DNA from: Streptomyces fungicidicus
GTDB lineage: Bacteria; Actinomycetota; Actinomycetes; Streptomycetales; Streptomycetaceae
DNA: 64,000 nt
Assembly (NCBI RefSeq): GCF_003665435.1
Contig: NZ_CP023407.1
Coordinates: forward strand, 1,736,001 to 1,800,000
Direction: 5' to 3'
The notes under the pieces were generated by a model. It did not search any database. It worked only from the letters and a program-made list of their open reading frames with translations, and was not told the origin of the DNA. The position numbers were made by a program, and so were the translations under genes. Below, piece after piece: positions 41,343-49,306 of the stretch (its first letter is position 1; every line of letters starts with the position of its first letter).

Positions 41343-42070
41343 GCAGCAGGCTGGTCGGGGTCGGGGTGGGGCCCGGGGACCCGGAGCTGGTGACCGTCAA
41401 GGGGGTCAACGCGCTGCGGGCCGCCGATGTCGTCGTCGTCCCCGTGCTGGACACCGGTGAACGCGGGCGGGCCGAGGCGACCGTGCTGCACTACGTGCCG
41501 GCCGCGAAGGTCGTCCGGGTGGTGTTCGCGCTGAACGAGCGGACCGACCGGGCGCGGCGCGAGGCCGCCTGGGACGCCGCCGGTGAGCGGGTCGCGGAGC
41601 TGCTGCGGGAGCACGGGGCCGTCGCCTTCGCGACCATCGGGGACCCCAATGTGTACTCGACGTTCACCTATCTCGCCCAGACCGTCGCCGAGTCGGTGCC
41701 GGAGCTGGTCGTCGAGACCGTTCCGGGGATCACGGCGATGCAGGACCTCGCGGCGCGGTCCGGGGCCGTGCTGACCGAGGGGACGGAACCGCTCACGCTG
41801 GTTCCGGTGACCGCCGGGGCGGCCGTGCTGAAGGACGCGCTTGCCGGGCCGGGGACCGTGGTGGCGTACAAGTTCGGGCGGCAGGCCGGTGAGGTCGCCG
41901 AGGCGCTGCGGGAGACCGGGCGGCTCGGTGACGCGGTGTGGGGGTCGGCGCTCGGGCTGGCCGAGGAGTCGGTACGGCCGGCCGCCGAGCTGGACGGGGC
42001 TCCGCTGCCGTATCTGTCGACGCTCATCGCGCCGCCGCGGCGTGACGGCGGGCGGGGCGGCAAGTTGTGA
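41339..42070 (+). CDS. cobI: Precorrin-2 C20-methyltransferase (CobI/CbiL)
   Basis: A 243-residue SAM-dependent methylase of the tetrapyrrole methylase family. The N-terminal P-loop-like VGVGVGPGDPELVTVKGV, the GDPNVYSTFTYL block and the long form of the SAM pocket (VETVPGITAMQDLAARSG) fit CobI/CbiL, which adds the C20 methyl group. ATG at 41339 overlaps the cobB stop. The frame is open far upstream but only the ATG position gives a normal protein. It ends 17 bases before the convergent ZIP gene. Confidence 0.92.
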   Translation: MSSRLVGVGVGPGDPELVTVKGVNALRAADVVVVPVLDTGERGRAEATVLHYVPAAKVVRVVFALNERTDRARREAAWDAAGERVAELLREHGAVAFATIGDPNVYSTFTYLAQTVAESVPELVVETVPGITAMQDLAARSGAVLTEGTEPLTLVPVTAGAAVLKDALAGPGTVVAYKFGRQAGEVAEALRETGRLGDAVWGSALGLAEESVRPAAELDGAPLPYLSTLIAPPRRDGGRGGKL

Positions 42071-42087
42071 GCCGGGCAGGGTCGTCC

Positions 42088-42816
42088 TCAGTGCGCGACG
42101 CCCACCACCAGCCAGATGAACAGCACCCCCGCGATCGTGCACAGCAGTGTGGAGCGGGCCGGGTGCTCGTGGTGGGCCTCGGGCAGGATCTCGGCCGCCG
42201 CGAGGTAGAGCAGCGCGCCGCCGAACAGGCCCAGGTAGCCGCCGAGCAGCGGTTCCGGGAGGGTGAAGAACAGGGTCGACGCGGCGCCCACGACCGGTGC
42301 CGCCGCGTCCGCGAGGAGCATTCCCAGCGCGCGGCGGCGGGCGTTGCCGTAGACGCGCGTGAGCGTGTACGTGTTGAAGCCGTCCGCGAAGTCGTGGGCG
42401 ATCACGGCCACCGCGACGGCGGCGCCCATGCCGCCGCCGACCTGGAAGGCGGCGCCGATCGCCACGCCGTCCATGGCGCTGTGGCCGACCATCGCTGCGG
42501 CGGCCGTCAGGCCCACCTCGGGGGTCCGGCCGTTCCTCTCCTCGGCGCCGTGCGCGGCCTGCCGGTGGGCCAGCAGGCGTTCCGCCAGGTGGGCCAGGAG
42601 GAACCCGGCGACGAAGAGCAGCAGCGCCGCGGGCACGCCGTACACCTCGTCACCGGCGGCCTTCAGGGACTCCGGGAGGAGTTCGAGGCCGACGACGCCG
42701 AGCATCAGACCGCCGGCCAGGCCCAGCACCAGGTGGCGGCGGTCGGTCACGCGGTGTGCCGACCAGCCGCCGGCCAGCGTCATCAGGAACGCGCCGAGCG
42801 CGACGAGGACCGCCAT
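42088..42816 (-). CDS. ZIP-family metal transporter inside the cob cluster
   Basis: A 242-residue membrane protein with about eight helices. Helix IV has HSAMDGVAIGAAF (H112, D116) and helix V has HDFADGFN (H141, D145), the metal-binding pair of ZIP permeases; a His-rich loop lies between helices III and IV. It imports a divalent metal such as zinc or, given the location, possibly cobalt. The substrate is inferred from position only. It is the single gene on the minus strand within the cob run. ATG at 42816, with GAAGAA upstream, is chosen over an open extension. Confidence 0.87.
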   Translation of the reverse strand: MAVLVALGAFLMTLAGGWSAHRVTDRRHLVLGLAGGLMLGVVGLELLPESLKAAGDEVYGVPAALLLFVAGFLLAHLAERLLAHRQAAHGAEERNGRTPEVGLTAAAAMVGHSAMDGVAIGAAFQVGGGMGAAVAVAVIAHDFADGFNTYTLTRVYGNARRRALGMLLADAAAPVVGAASTLFFTLPEPLLGGYLGLFGGALLYLAAAEILPEAHHEHPARSTLLCTIAGVLFIWLVVGVAH

Positions 42817-42911
42817 GCGTTCTTCGTATCCGATCGGCGGCCCGTCGCGCACGCGTGACAGCCGCTCACCGCCCACCGACTTTGACCACCCTCAGGAGAG
42901 GACCGATTTCC

Positions 42912-43730
42912 ATGGCCGACGCCCCCACCGGCAAGGTGACCTTCGTCGGGGCCGGCCCCGGCGCCGCAGATCTGCTGACCTTCCGTGCCGCCCGCGCCAT
43001 CGCCGAGGCCGATGTCGTCATCTGGGCCGCCAGCCTGGTGCAGGAGGAGGTCCTCCAGCACGCGCGCGAGGGCGCCGAGATCCTCGACTCGGCGACGATG
43101 TCCCTGGAGGACGTGGTGGCCGTCTACGAGCGGGCCCGTGCGCGGGGGCTCAGGGTCGCGCGGATCCACTCCGGTGACCCCGCGCTGTGGGGCGGCACCC
43201 AGGAGCAGGTCGACCGGTGCGCGGAGCTCGGCATCGCGACCGAGATCGTGCCCGGAGTGTCGTCCTTCTCCGCCGTCGCGGCGCTCGCGCAGCGCGAGCT
43301 GACCATTCCGGAGGTGGCGCAGTCGGTCGTGCTGACCCGGCTCGGCGGCGGCAAGACGCCGATGCCGCCGGGCGAGGAGGTCCGCGAGTTCGCGCGGCAC
43401 GGCACCACCATGGCGGTCTTCCTGTCGGCCGCCCGCAGCGGGCAGCTGGTGCGGGAGCTGCTGGAGGGCGGCTACCCCACGTCCACGCCGGTCGTCGTGG
43501 CGTACCAGGCGACCTGGCCGGAGGAGCTGGTGGTCAGGTGCACCATCGGCACGCTGGAGGAGACCGTCAAGGAGCACAAGCTGTGGAAGCACACGCTGTT
43601 CCTGGTCGGCCCGGCGCTCGAGGCGCACGGCACCCGCTCGCACCTGTACCACCCCGGTCACTTCCACGGCTTCCGCAAGGCCGACCCCGAGGCGCGCAGG
43701 GCGTTGCGCTCGGGGGGCGCGCGCACATGA
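42912..43730 (+). CDS. cobM: Precorrin-4 C11-methyltransferase (CobM/CbiF)
   Basis: A 272-residue tetrapyrrole methylase. Family features are VTFVGAGPGAADLLTFRAA, the SGDPALWGGTQEQ loop, EIVPGVSSFSAVAALAQRELT and the PMPPGEEVREFARHGTTMAVFLSAAR block that is characteristic of CobM/CbiF. It methylates C11. GAGAGGA lies 9 bases before the ATG at 42912. Since the ZIP gene is divergent, a separate promoter in the 95-base gap must restart transcription here; none stands out. Its stop overlaps the cobL start (ATGA). Confidence 0.94.
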   Translation: MADAPTGKVTFVGAGPGAADLLTFRAARAIAEADVVIWAASLVQEEVLQHAREGAEILDSATMSLEDVVAVYERARARGLRVARIHSGDPALWGGTQEQVDRCAELGIATEIVPGVSSFSAVAALAQRELTIPEVAQSVVLTRLGGGKTPMPPGEEVREFARHGTTMAVFLSAARSGQLVRELLEGGYPTSTPVVVAYQATWPEELVVRCTIGTLEETVKEHKLWKHTLFLVGPALEAHGTRSHLYHPGHFHGFRKADPEARRALRSGGART

Positions 43731-44962
43731 TCACCGTGGTCGGGATGGGGGCCGGGGCGCCGGTCGACGAGCGGTGCGCGGACGGGGCGGAGCTGGTCGT
43801 CGGCGGGCGGCGGCACCTGGACGCCGTACGGGTGCCGGAGGGGGCCGAGCGGGTCGTGCTCGGGCCCCTCGCGCCCGCGCTCGACACCGTCGGGGAGTAC
43901 GTCGCCGGGGAGCGGCCGGTGGTGGTGCTGGCGTCCGGGGACCCGGGGTTCTTCGGGATCGTGCGGGCGCTGGCCGAGCGGTTCGGGCCGGAGCGGCTCG
44001 ACGTCCGGCCCGGTGTCTCCAGCGTGGCCGCCGCGTTCGCGCGGGCCGGGCTGACGTGGGACGACGCCGTGGTGGTCAGCGCGCACGGCCGGGACCCGCG
44101 CACGGCGGTGCATCTGTGCCGGGCGCATCCGAAGGTGGCCGTGCTGACGGGGCCGGGGGCCGGTCCCGCGGAGCTGGGGGCCGCGTTGCGCGACACCGCG
44201 CGGGTGCTGGTCGTCGCCTCCGCGCTCGGTTCCGCCGGGGAGCGGGTGGAGCGGGTGACGCCCGCCGAGGCCGCCGTGCGGGACTGGGGCACGGCGGTGA
44301 GCGTGGTGCTGTGCCTGGACGAGGCGCGGGCGCTCGGGCCGGTGCGGACGGTCGCGGGCGGGGTGGTGCGGCCCGCCGGATGGGCGCTGGACGAGGCGGA
44401 GTTCGAGCACCGCGACTCCATGATCACCAAGTTCGAGGTGCGGGCGCTGGCCCTGGCCCGGCTCGGGCCGCGCCCCGGTGAGCTGGTGTGGGACGTCGGC
44501 GCGGGCTCGGGTTCCGTGGCCGTGGAGTGCGCCCGGCTGGGCGCCGCCGTCACCGCCGTCGAGAAGGCGCCCGACGGGGTGGAGCGGATCCGTGCCAACG
44601 CCGCCGCCCACGGGGTGGACGTGCGCGTCGTGCACGGCACGGCGCCGGGGGCGCTGTCCGGCCTCGGCGAGGACCCGGACGCCGTGTTCGTCGGCGGGGG
44701 CGGCCGGGAGCTGCCCGCCGTCGTCGCCGCCTGCGCGCGGCGGGCCCGGCGGACGGTGGTCGTCGCCGTGGCCGCACTCGACCGGGTGCCGGCGGCCCGC
44801 GCGGCGCTGACGGACGCCGGGTTCACCTGCGACGGAGTGCTGCTGCAGTCGTCGCGGCTGGCGCCGCTGCCCGGGGACGTGACCCGGCTGGCCGCGGCCA
44901 ATCCCGTTTTCCTGCTGTGGGGCGTGAGGCCCCCGGCGCTCGACGAAGGAGTTTCCCAGTGA
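43727..44962 (+). CDS. cobL: Precorrin-6Y C5,15-methyltransferase (CobL; CbiE-CbiT fusion)
   Basis: A 411-residue two-domain enzyme. The N-terminal CbiE-like tetrapyrrole methylase (about 1-205; LASGDPGFFGIV, RPGVSSVAAAFARAGL) is fused to a CbiT-like Rossmann methyltransferase (about 215-400) with the SAM motif VWDVGAGSGSVAVECARLG and DAVFVGGGG. CobL methylates C5 and C15 and decarboxylates the C12 acetate. ATG at 43727 overlaps the cobM stop, and its stop overlaps the next GTG. Confidence 0.94.
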   Translation: MITVVGMGAGAPVDERCADGAELVVGGRRHLDAVRVPEGAERVVLGPLAPALDTVGEYVAGERPVVVLASGDPGFFGIVRALAERFGPERLDVRPGVSSVAAAFARAGLTWDDAVVVSAHGRDPRTAVHLCRAHPKVAVLTGPGAGPAELGAALRDTARVLVVASALGSAGERVERVTPAEAAVRDWGTAVSVVLCLDEARALGPVRTVAGGVVRPAGWALDEAEFEHRDSMITKFEVRALALARLGPRPGELVWDVGAGSGSVAVECARLGAAVTAVEKAPDGVERIRANAAAHGVDVRVVHGTAPGALSGLGEDPDAVFVGGGGRELPAVVAACARRARRTVVVAVAALDRVPAARAALTDAGFTCDGVLLQSSRLAPLPGDVTRLAAANPVFLLWGVRPPALDEGVSQ

Positions 44963-46641
44963 TCGGCCTCATCTCCGCCACCGCGGCGGGAGCGGCCGCG
45001 CGGGACCGGCTGGCCGCCGCGTGGCCGGACCGTACGCGCGTGTACGAGGGTTCCGTGCCGGACGCCGTCCGGGCCGCGTTCGCCGAGTGCGAGCGGCTCG
45101 TCTGCTTCCTCGCCACCGGGGCCGTGGTGCGGCTGGTGGCACCGCTGCTGCGCGACAAGGCGAGCGACCCGGGCGTGGTCTGCGTCGACGAGGGCGGGCG
45201 GTTCGCGGTGTCGCTGGTCGGCGGGCACGGCGGCGGGGCGAACGAGCTGGCCCGTGCGGTCGCCGAGGTGCTGGGCGCCGAACCGGTGGTGACGACGGCG
45301 ACCGACGCGGCCGGCCTGCCGGGTCTCGACACCCTCGGCCTGCCGGTGGAGGGCGAGGTCGCCGCCGTGTCACGGGCCCTGCTGGACGGGGCGGCGGTGG
45401 CGTTGCGGGCCGAGGTGAGCTGGCCGCTGCCGCCGCTCCCGGTCACCGGCGAGGGCCCGTACACGCTCCGGGTCACGGACCGTCTGGTGGAGCCGGGCGA
45501 GCGGGAGGCGGTGCTCCGGCCGCCCACCCTCGTCGTCGGCGTGGGCGCCTCTAGGGGCGCCCCGGCGGACGAGGTGCTGGACCTGATCGAAGGCGCCCTG
45601 CGGGAGGCCGGGTTGTCGGCGGCGTCGCTCGCGGAGCTGGCCACCGTGGACGCCAAGGCCGGCGAGCCCGGCATCGTGGAGGCGGCCCGGCGGCTCGGGG
45701 TGCCGCTGGTGACGTACACCGCCGGGGAGCTGGCGCGCGTCGAGGTGCCGAACCCGTCCGAAGCGCCGCTGGCCGCCGTCGGCACACCGTCGGTCGCCGA
45801 GGCCGCCGCGCTGGTCGGCGGGGGCGAACTCCTGGTGCCCAAGCGGAAGTCGGCGGGCCGGCCGGCGACGGCGACCTGCGCGGTCGTACGGCGGCCGGGG
45901 CGGGGACGGCTCGCGGTCGTGGGTCTCGGCCCCGGCGCGCGGGATCTGCTCACCCCGCGCGCGAAGGACGAACTGCGGCGCGCCTCCGTGCTGGTGGGAC
46001 TCGACCAGTACGTCGACCAGATCCGCGATCTGCTGCGGCCGGGCACGCGGGTGCTGGAGTCCGGTCTCGGCGCCGAGGAGGAACGGGCGCGCACGGCCGT
46101 CGCGGAGGCCCGGCGCGGGCAGGCGGTGGCGCTGATCGGCAGCGGGGACGCCGGCGTGTACGCGATGGCCTCGCCGGCGCTCGCGGAGGCGTCCGACGAC
46201 ATCGACGTGATCGGGGTGCCGGGTGTGACGGCGGCGCTGGCGGCCGGGGCGATCCTGGGCGCGCCGCTGGGGCACGACCATGTGTCGATCAGCCTGTCCG
46301 ACCTGCACACGCCGTGGGAGGTCATCGAGCGGCGGGTGCGGGCGGCGGCCGAGGCGGACATCGTGGTGACGTTCTACAACCCGCGCAGCCGGGGCCGCGA
46401 CTGGCAGCTGCCGAAGGCCCTCGCGATCCTCGCCGGGCACCGGGATCCGGCGACACCGGTCGGGGTGGTGCGCAACGCGTCCCGGCCCGACGAGTCGAGC
46501 CGGCTGACCACGCTTGCCGCGCTGGACCCGGCGACGGTCGACATGATGACGGTGGTGACCGTGGGCAACACGGCGACCCGTGAGATCGCGGGGCGCATGG
46601 TCACCCCGCGTGGCTACCGCTGGCAGGAGGAGACCCGGTGA
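44959..46641 (+). CDS. cobJ: CbiG-CobJ fusion: precorrin-3B C17-methyltransferase with CbiG/CobE region
   Basis: A 560-residue fusion. Residues 1-300 match CbiG: the N-terminal VIGLISATAAGAAARDRL and FLATGAVVRLVAPLLRDK...VSLVGGHGGGANELA belong to the family, and the CobE-like segment VVGVGASRGAPADEVLDLI follows. Residues about 312-560 form the CobJ/CbiH methylase (LAVVGLGPGARDLLTPRA, GSGDAGVYAMASPALAE, VTFYNPRSRGRDWQLPKAL), which methylates C17 with ring contraction. CbiG opens the lactone in the anaerobic route. Finding it with CobN suggests a mixed pathway. GTG at 44959 overlaps the cobL stop. Confidence 0.92.
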   Translation: MIGLISATAAGAAARDRLAAAWPDRTRVYEGSVPDAVRAAFAECERLVCFLATGAVVRLVAPLLRDKASDPGVVCVDEGGRFAVSLVGGHGGGANELARAVAEVLGAEPVVTTATDAAGLPGLDTLGLPVEGEVAAVSRALLDGAAVALRAEVSWPLPPLPVTGEGPYTLRVTDRLVEPGEREAVLRPPTLVVGVGASRGAPADEVLDLIEGALREAGLSAASLAELATVDAKAGEPGIVEAARRLGVPLVTYTAGELARVEVPNPSEAPLAAVGTPSVAEAAALVGGGELLVPKRKSAGRPATATCAVVRRPGRGRLAVVGLGPGARDLLTPRAKDELRRASVLVGLDQYVDQIRDLLRPGTRVLESGLGAEEERARTAVAEARRGQAVALIGSGDAGVYAMASPALAEASDDIDVIGVPGVTAALAAGAILGAPLGHDHVSISLSDLHTPWEVIERRVRAAAEADIVVTFYNPRSRGRDWQLPKALAILAGHRDPATPVGVVRNASRPDESSRLTTLAALDPATVDMMTVVTVGNTATREIAGRMVTPRGYRWQEETR

Positions 46642-47231
46642 ACCGCGTGGTGCACCCCATCGAGCAGGAGTCCTACCGGCGGCTGCGCGCCCGGCTGGAC
46701 ACCTCGCACTTCCCGCCGCTGACCCGGGCCGTCGTGGAGCGGGTCGTCCACTCCGCGGCCGACCTGGAGTACGCCTCCGATCTCGTCATGGACGAGGGCG
46801 ACCTGGTGGCCGCGCACGCCGCGCTGCACGCCGGGGCGCCGGTCGTGACGGACGTGGAGATGGTCGCGGCCGGGATCACCCGCCGCGAGACCGTGTGCCG
46901 GCTCGGGGACGCGAAGTCCGGTGCCGGCCTGACGCGTTCGGCGCACGCCGTGCGGCTGGCGTACGAGGAGGTCGGGCCCGGCGCCCTGTGGGTGATCGGC
47001 TGTGCGCCGACCGCCCTGGAGGAGCTGCTGGCCCTGGACGTCTCCCCGGCGCTGGTCGTCGGGCTGCCCGTCGGTTTCGTCGGGGCGGCCGAGTCGAAGG
47101 CCGCGTTGCGGGAGAGCGGACTGCCCGCCGTGAGCAACGTGTCCGAGAAGGGCGGGTCGGCGGTCGCCGCCGCCGCGCTCAACGCCCTGCTGTACCACCC
47201 TGTTCCCCCCGCATCCGAGGAGATCCTGTGA
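46638..47231 (+). CDS. cobH: Precorrin-8X methylmutase (CobH/CbiC)
   Basis: A 197-residue protein that moves the C11 methyl group to C12, giving hydrogenobyrinic acid. Landmarks are HPIEQESYRRLRARLDTS, VVERVVHSAADLEYASDL with the active-site His, PVVTDVEMVAAGITRR and VVGLPVGFVGAAESKAALR. Length is normal. GTG at 46638 overlaps the cobJ stop, and its stop overlaps the cbiX GTG. Confidence 0.95.
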   Translation: MNRVVHPIEQESYRRLRARLDTSHFPPLTRAVVERVVHSAADLEYASDLVMDEGDLVAAHAALHAGAPVVTDVEMVAAGITRRETVCRLGDAKSGAGLTRSAHAVRLAYEEVGPGALWVIGCAPTALEELLALDVSPALVVGLPVGFVGAAESKAALRESGLPAVSNVSEKGGSAVAAAALNALLYHPVPPASEEIL

Positions 47232-48142
47232 CCACCCCGCCCGCCCTGCTCATCGCCGGTCACGGCACCCGGGACGACGCCGGAGCGGAGGCGTTCCGCG
47301 ACTTCGTCCGGGAGCTCGGGCGCCGTCATCCCGAACTGCCCGTCGCCGGCGGCTTCATCGAGCTGTCCCCGCCGCCGCTGGGCGACGCGGTCGCCGAGCT
47401 GGTGGAGCGGGGGGTGCGGCGGTTCGCCGCGGTGCCGCTGATGCTGGTGTCCGCCGGGCACGCCAAGGGGGACATCCCGGCCGCGCTGGCCCGCGAGAAG
47501 GAACGCCACCCGGGGATCTCGTACACCTACGGCCGTCCGCTGGGCCCGCATCCGGCGCTGCTGAGCGTGCTGGAGCGGAGGCTGGCGGAGGCGGTGGACC
47601 CCGCCTGGGACCCCGCCGACGTGACCGTGCTCCTGGTGGGGCGCGGGTCGACGGACCCGGACGCCAACGCGGAGGTGCTGAAGGCGGCGCGGCTGCTGTG
47701 GGAGGGGCGCGGTTACGCGGGCGTGGAGACGGCGTTCGTGTCGCTGGCGGCGCCGGACGTGCCCGCCGGTCTGGACAGGTGCGCGCGGCTGGGGGCGCGG
47801 CACGTCGTCGTGCTGCCGTACTTCCTGTTCACGGGCATCCTGCCGGATCGGGTGCGGCTGCAGACGCGGGAGTGGGCGGCGGCGCACCCGGAGACCGGGG
47901 TGCGGTCGGCGGACGTGATCGGTCCGGAGCCGGAGCTGCTGGATCTGGTGTGGGAGCGGTACGAGGAGGCGGTCAAGGGCGATCTGCGGATGAACTGCGA
48001 CTCGTGCGTGTACCGGATCGCGCTGCCGGGCTTCGAGGACAAGGTGGGGCTGCCGCAGCAGCCGCACTTCCACCCGGACGACGACGACCACCACCACGGA
48101 CACGGCCACGGGCACGGCCACGCGCACTCCCATGCGCACTGA
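47228..48142 (+). CDS. cbiX: CbiX-type cobaltochelatase with His-rich tail
   Basis: A 304-residue protein of the CbiX/SirB chelatase family, which inserts cobalt (or iron) into sirohydrochlorin without ATP. Two tandem chelatase halves are present. Catalytic His residues are seen at H12 (GHGTRDDAG) and H78 (SAGHAKGDIP). A CDSCVYR motif lies before the C-terminus, which ends in a metal-binding run alternating His with Asp, Gly and Ala (about residues 280-304; HHHGHGHGHGHAHSHAH). Such tails are typical of metal storage or donation. It coexists with CobN, which is unusual. GTG at 47228 overlaps the cobH stop. Confidence 0.9.
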   Translation: MTTPPALLIAGHGTRDDAGAEAFRDFVRELGRRHPELPVAGGFIELSPPPLGDAVAELVERGVRRFAAVPLMLVSAGHAKGDIPAALAREKERHPGISYTYGRPLGPHPALLSVLERRLAEAVDPAWDPADVTVLLVGRGSTDPDANAEVLKAARLLWEGRGYAGVETAFVSLAAPDVPAGLDRCARLGARHVVVLPYFLFTGILPDRVRLQTREWAAAHPETGVRSADVIGPEPELLDLVWERYEEAVKGDLRMNCDSCVYRIALPGFEDKVGLPQQPHFHPDDDDHHHGHGHGHGHAHSHAH

Positions 48143-49199
48143 TCCGGCGGCCGCCGGGCACGATCTGCGCCACCACGGGGACGCCGAGGTCCGCGACGAC
48201 GGCTCCGCGCTGACCGACCTGGCGGTGAACGTCCGCGCGGACACCCCGCCGGGGTGGCTGCGGGACCACATCGCCGGGTCGCTGTCCGGCCTGGCCGCCT
48301 ACCCGGACGGGCGGGCCGCCCGCGCGGCGGTCGCGGCGCGGCACGGGCTGCCGGTGGAGCGGGTGCTGCTGACGGCCGGGGCGGCGGAGGCGTTCGTGCT
48401 GCTGGCGCGTGCGCTGGAGGTGCGCAGGCCGGTGGTGGTGCATCCGCAGTTCACGGAGCCGGAGGCGGCGCTGCGGGACGCCGGGCACACGGTGGACCGG
48501 GTGCTGCTGCGGGAGGCGGACGGTTTCCGGCTGGACCCGGCGGCGGTGCCCGGGGACGCGGACCTGGTGGTGCTCGGCAACCCGACGAACCCGACGTCGG
48601 TGCTGCACCCGGCCGGGGTGGTCGCGGGGCTGGCCCGGCCCGGGCGGACGCTGGTGGTGGACGAGGCGTTCATGGACGCGGTGCCCGGCGAGCGCGAGGC
48701 GCTGGCAGGGCGTACGGACGTGCCGGGTCTGGTGGTCCTGCGCAGCCTCACCAAGACGTGGGGACTGGCGGGGCTGCGGATCGGCTACGTGCTGGCGGCC
48801 CCGGAGACCGTCGCGGAACTGGAGCGTGCGCAGCCGCTGTGGCCGGTGTCCACGCCGGCGCTGGCGGCGGCGGAGGCGTGCGTGGCGCCGCGGGCTCTCG
48901 CGGAGGCGGCGGACGCGGCTCGGGGCATCGCCGCGGACCGGGATCATCTGGTCGCGGGGCTGCGGGTGTTCGCGGGCCATGGTCTGCGGGTCGTGGCCCC
49001 TGCCGAGGGGCCCTTCGTGCTGATCCGGGTGGAGCGGGGGGCGGCGGTGCGGGGGTGTCTGCGGGGCCTCGGCTACGCGGTGCGGCGCGGGGACACGTTT
49101 CCGGGGCTGGACGAGGAGTGGCTGCGCGTGGCGGTGCGCGACCGTGGGACGACGGACGGCTTCCTGCACGCGCTGAGCCGGGCGCTGAACACCGTGTAG
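48132..49199 (+). CDS. cobC: PLP-dependent aminotransferase CobC-like (threonine-phosphate decarboxylase type)
   Basis: A 355-residue class I/II aminotransferase-fold protein. The PLP lysine lies in RSLTKTWGLAGLRIGYVLA, and VVLGNPTNPTSVLHP and VDEAFMDAVPGE are family blocks. In cob clusters this type supplies (R)-1-amino-2-propanol phosphate from threonine phosphate for CobD; histidinol-phosphate aminotransferase is the alternative. The ATG at 48132 lies 11 bases inside the cbiX gene. It is the last gene of the cob run. Confidence 0.86.
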   Translation: MRTDPAAAGHDLRHHGDAEVRDDGSALTDLAVNVRADTPPGWLRDHIAGSLSGLAAYPDGRAARAAVAARHGLPVERVLLTAGAAEAFVLLARALEVRRPVVVHPQFTEPEAALRDAGHTVDRVLLREADGFRLDPAAVPGDADLVVLGNPTNPTSVLHPAGVVAGLARPGRTLVVDEAFMDAVPGEREALAGRTDVPGLVVLRSLTKTWGLAGLRIGYVLAAPETVAELERAQPLWPVSTPALAAAEACVAPRALAEAADAARGIAADRDHLVAGLRVFAGHGLRVVAPAEGPFVLIRVERGAAVRGCLRGLGYAVRRGDTFPGLDEEWLRVAVRDRGTTDGFLHALSRALNTV

Positions 49200-49204
49200 T
49201 TCGC

Positions 49205-49291
49205 CCCCGCCAGGGGCGCTGCCCCCGGACCGGAGGGGCTGATTCCAGCCCCTCCGGCGTTTGAGGAGCGGGGTCTGGGGCGGAGCCCCAG
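49205..49291. repeat. Intergenic repeat element with terminator hairpin
   Basis: The element contains GGGGCGCTGCCCC, then a perfect 12-bp terminator stem, then CGTTTGAGGAGCGGGGTCTGG and GGGGCGGAGCCCC. Read on the minus strand it has the same order as the stretch captured in cobB. It lies between the convergent cobC and LAETG-protein genes. Confidence 0.7.
49230..49257. terminator. Bidirectional terminator after cobC
   Basis: A 12-bp perfect stem (49230-49241 and 49246-49257) with a 4-base loop, between convergent genes. Confidence 0.85.
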
Positions 49292-49306
49292 GTGGGACTG
49301 ACCCCC

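Noticed and set aside
48100..48142. Short tandem repeat, possible CRISPR or minisatellite
   Set aside because: The repeating CAC-GGC pattern encodes the His-Gly tail of CbiX; there are no spacers or a conserved repeat unit of CRISPR size.
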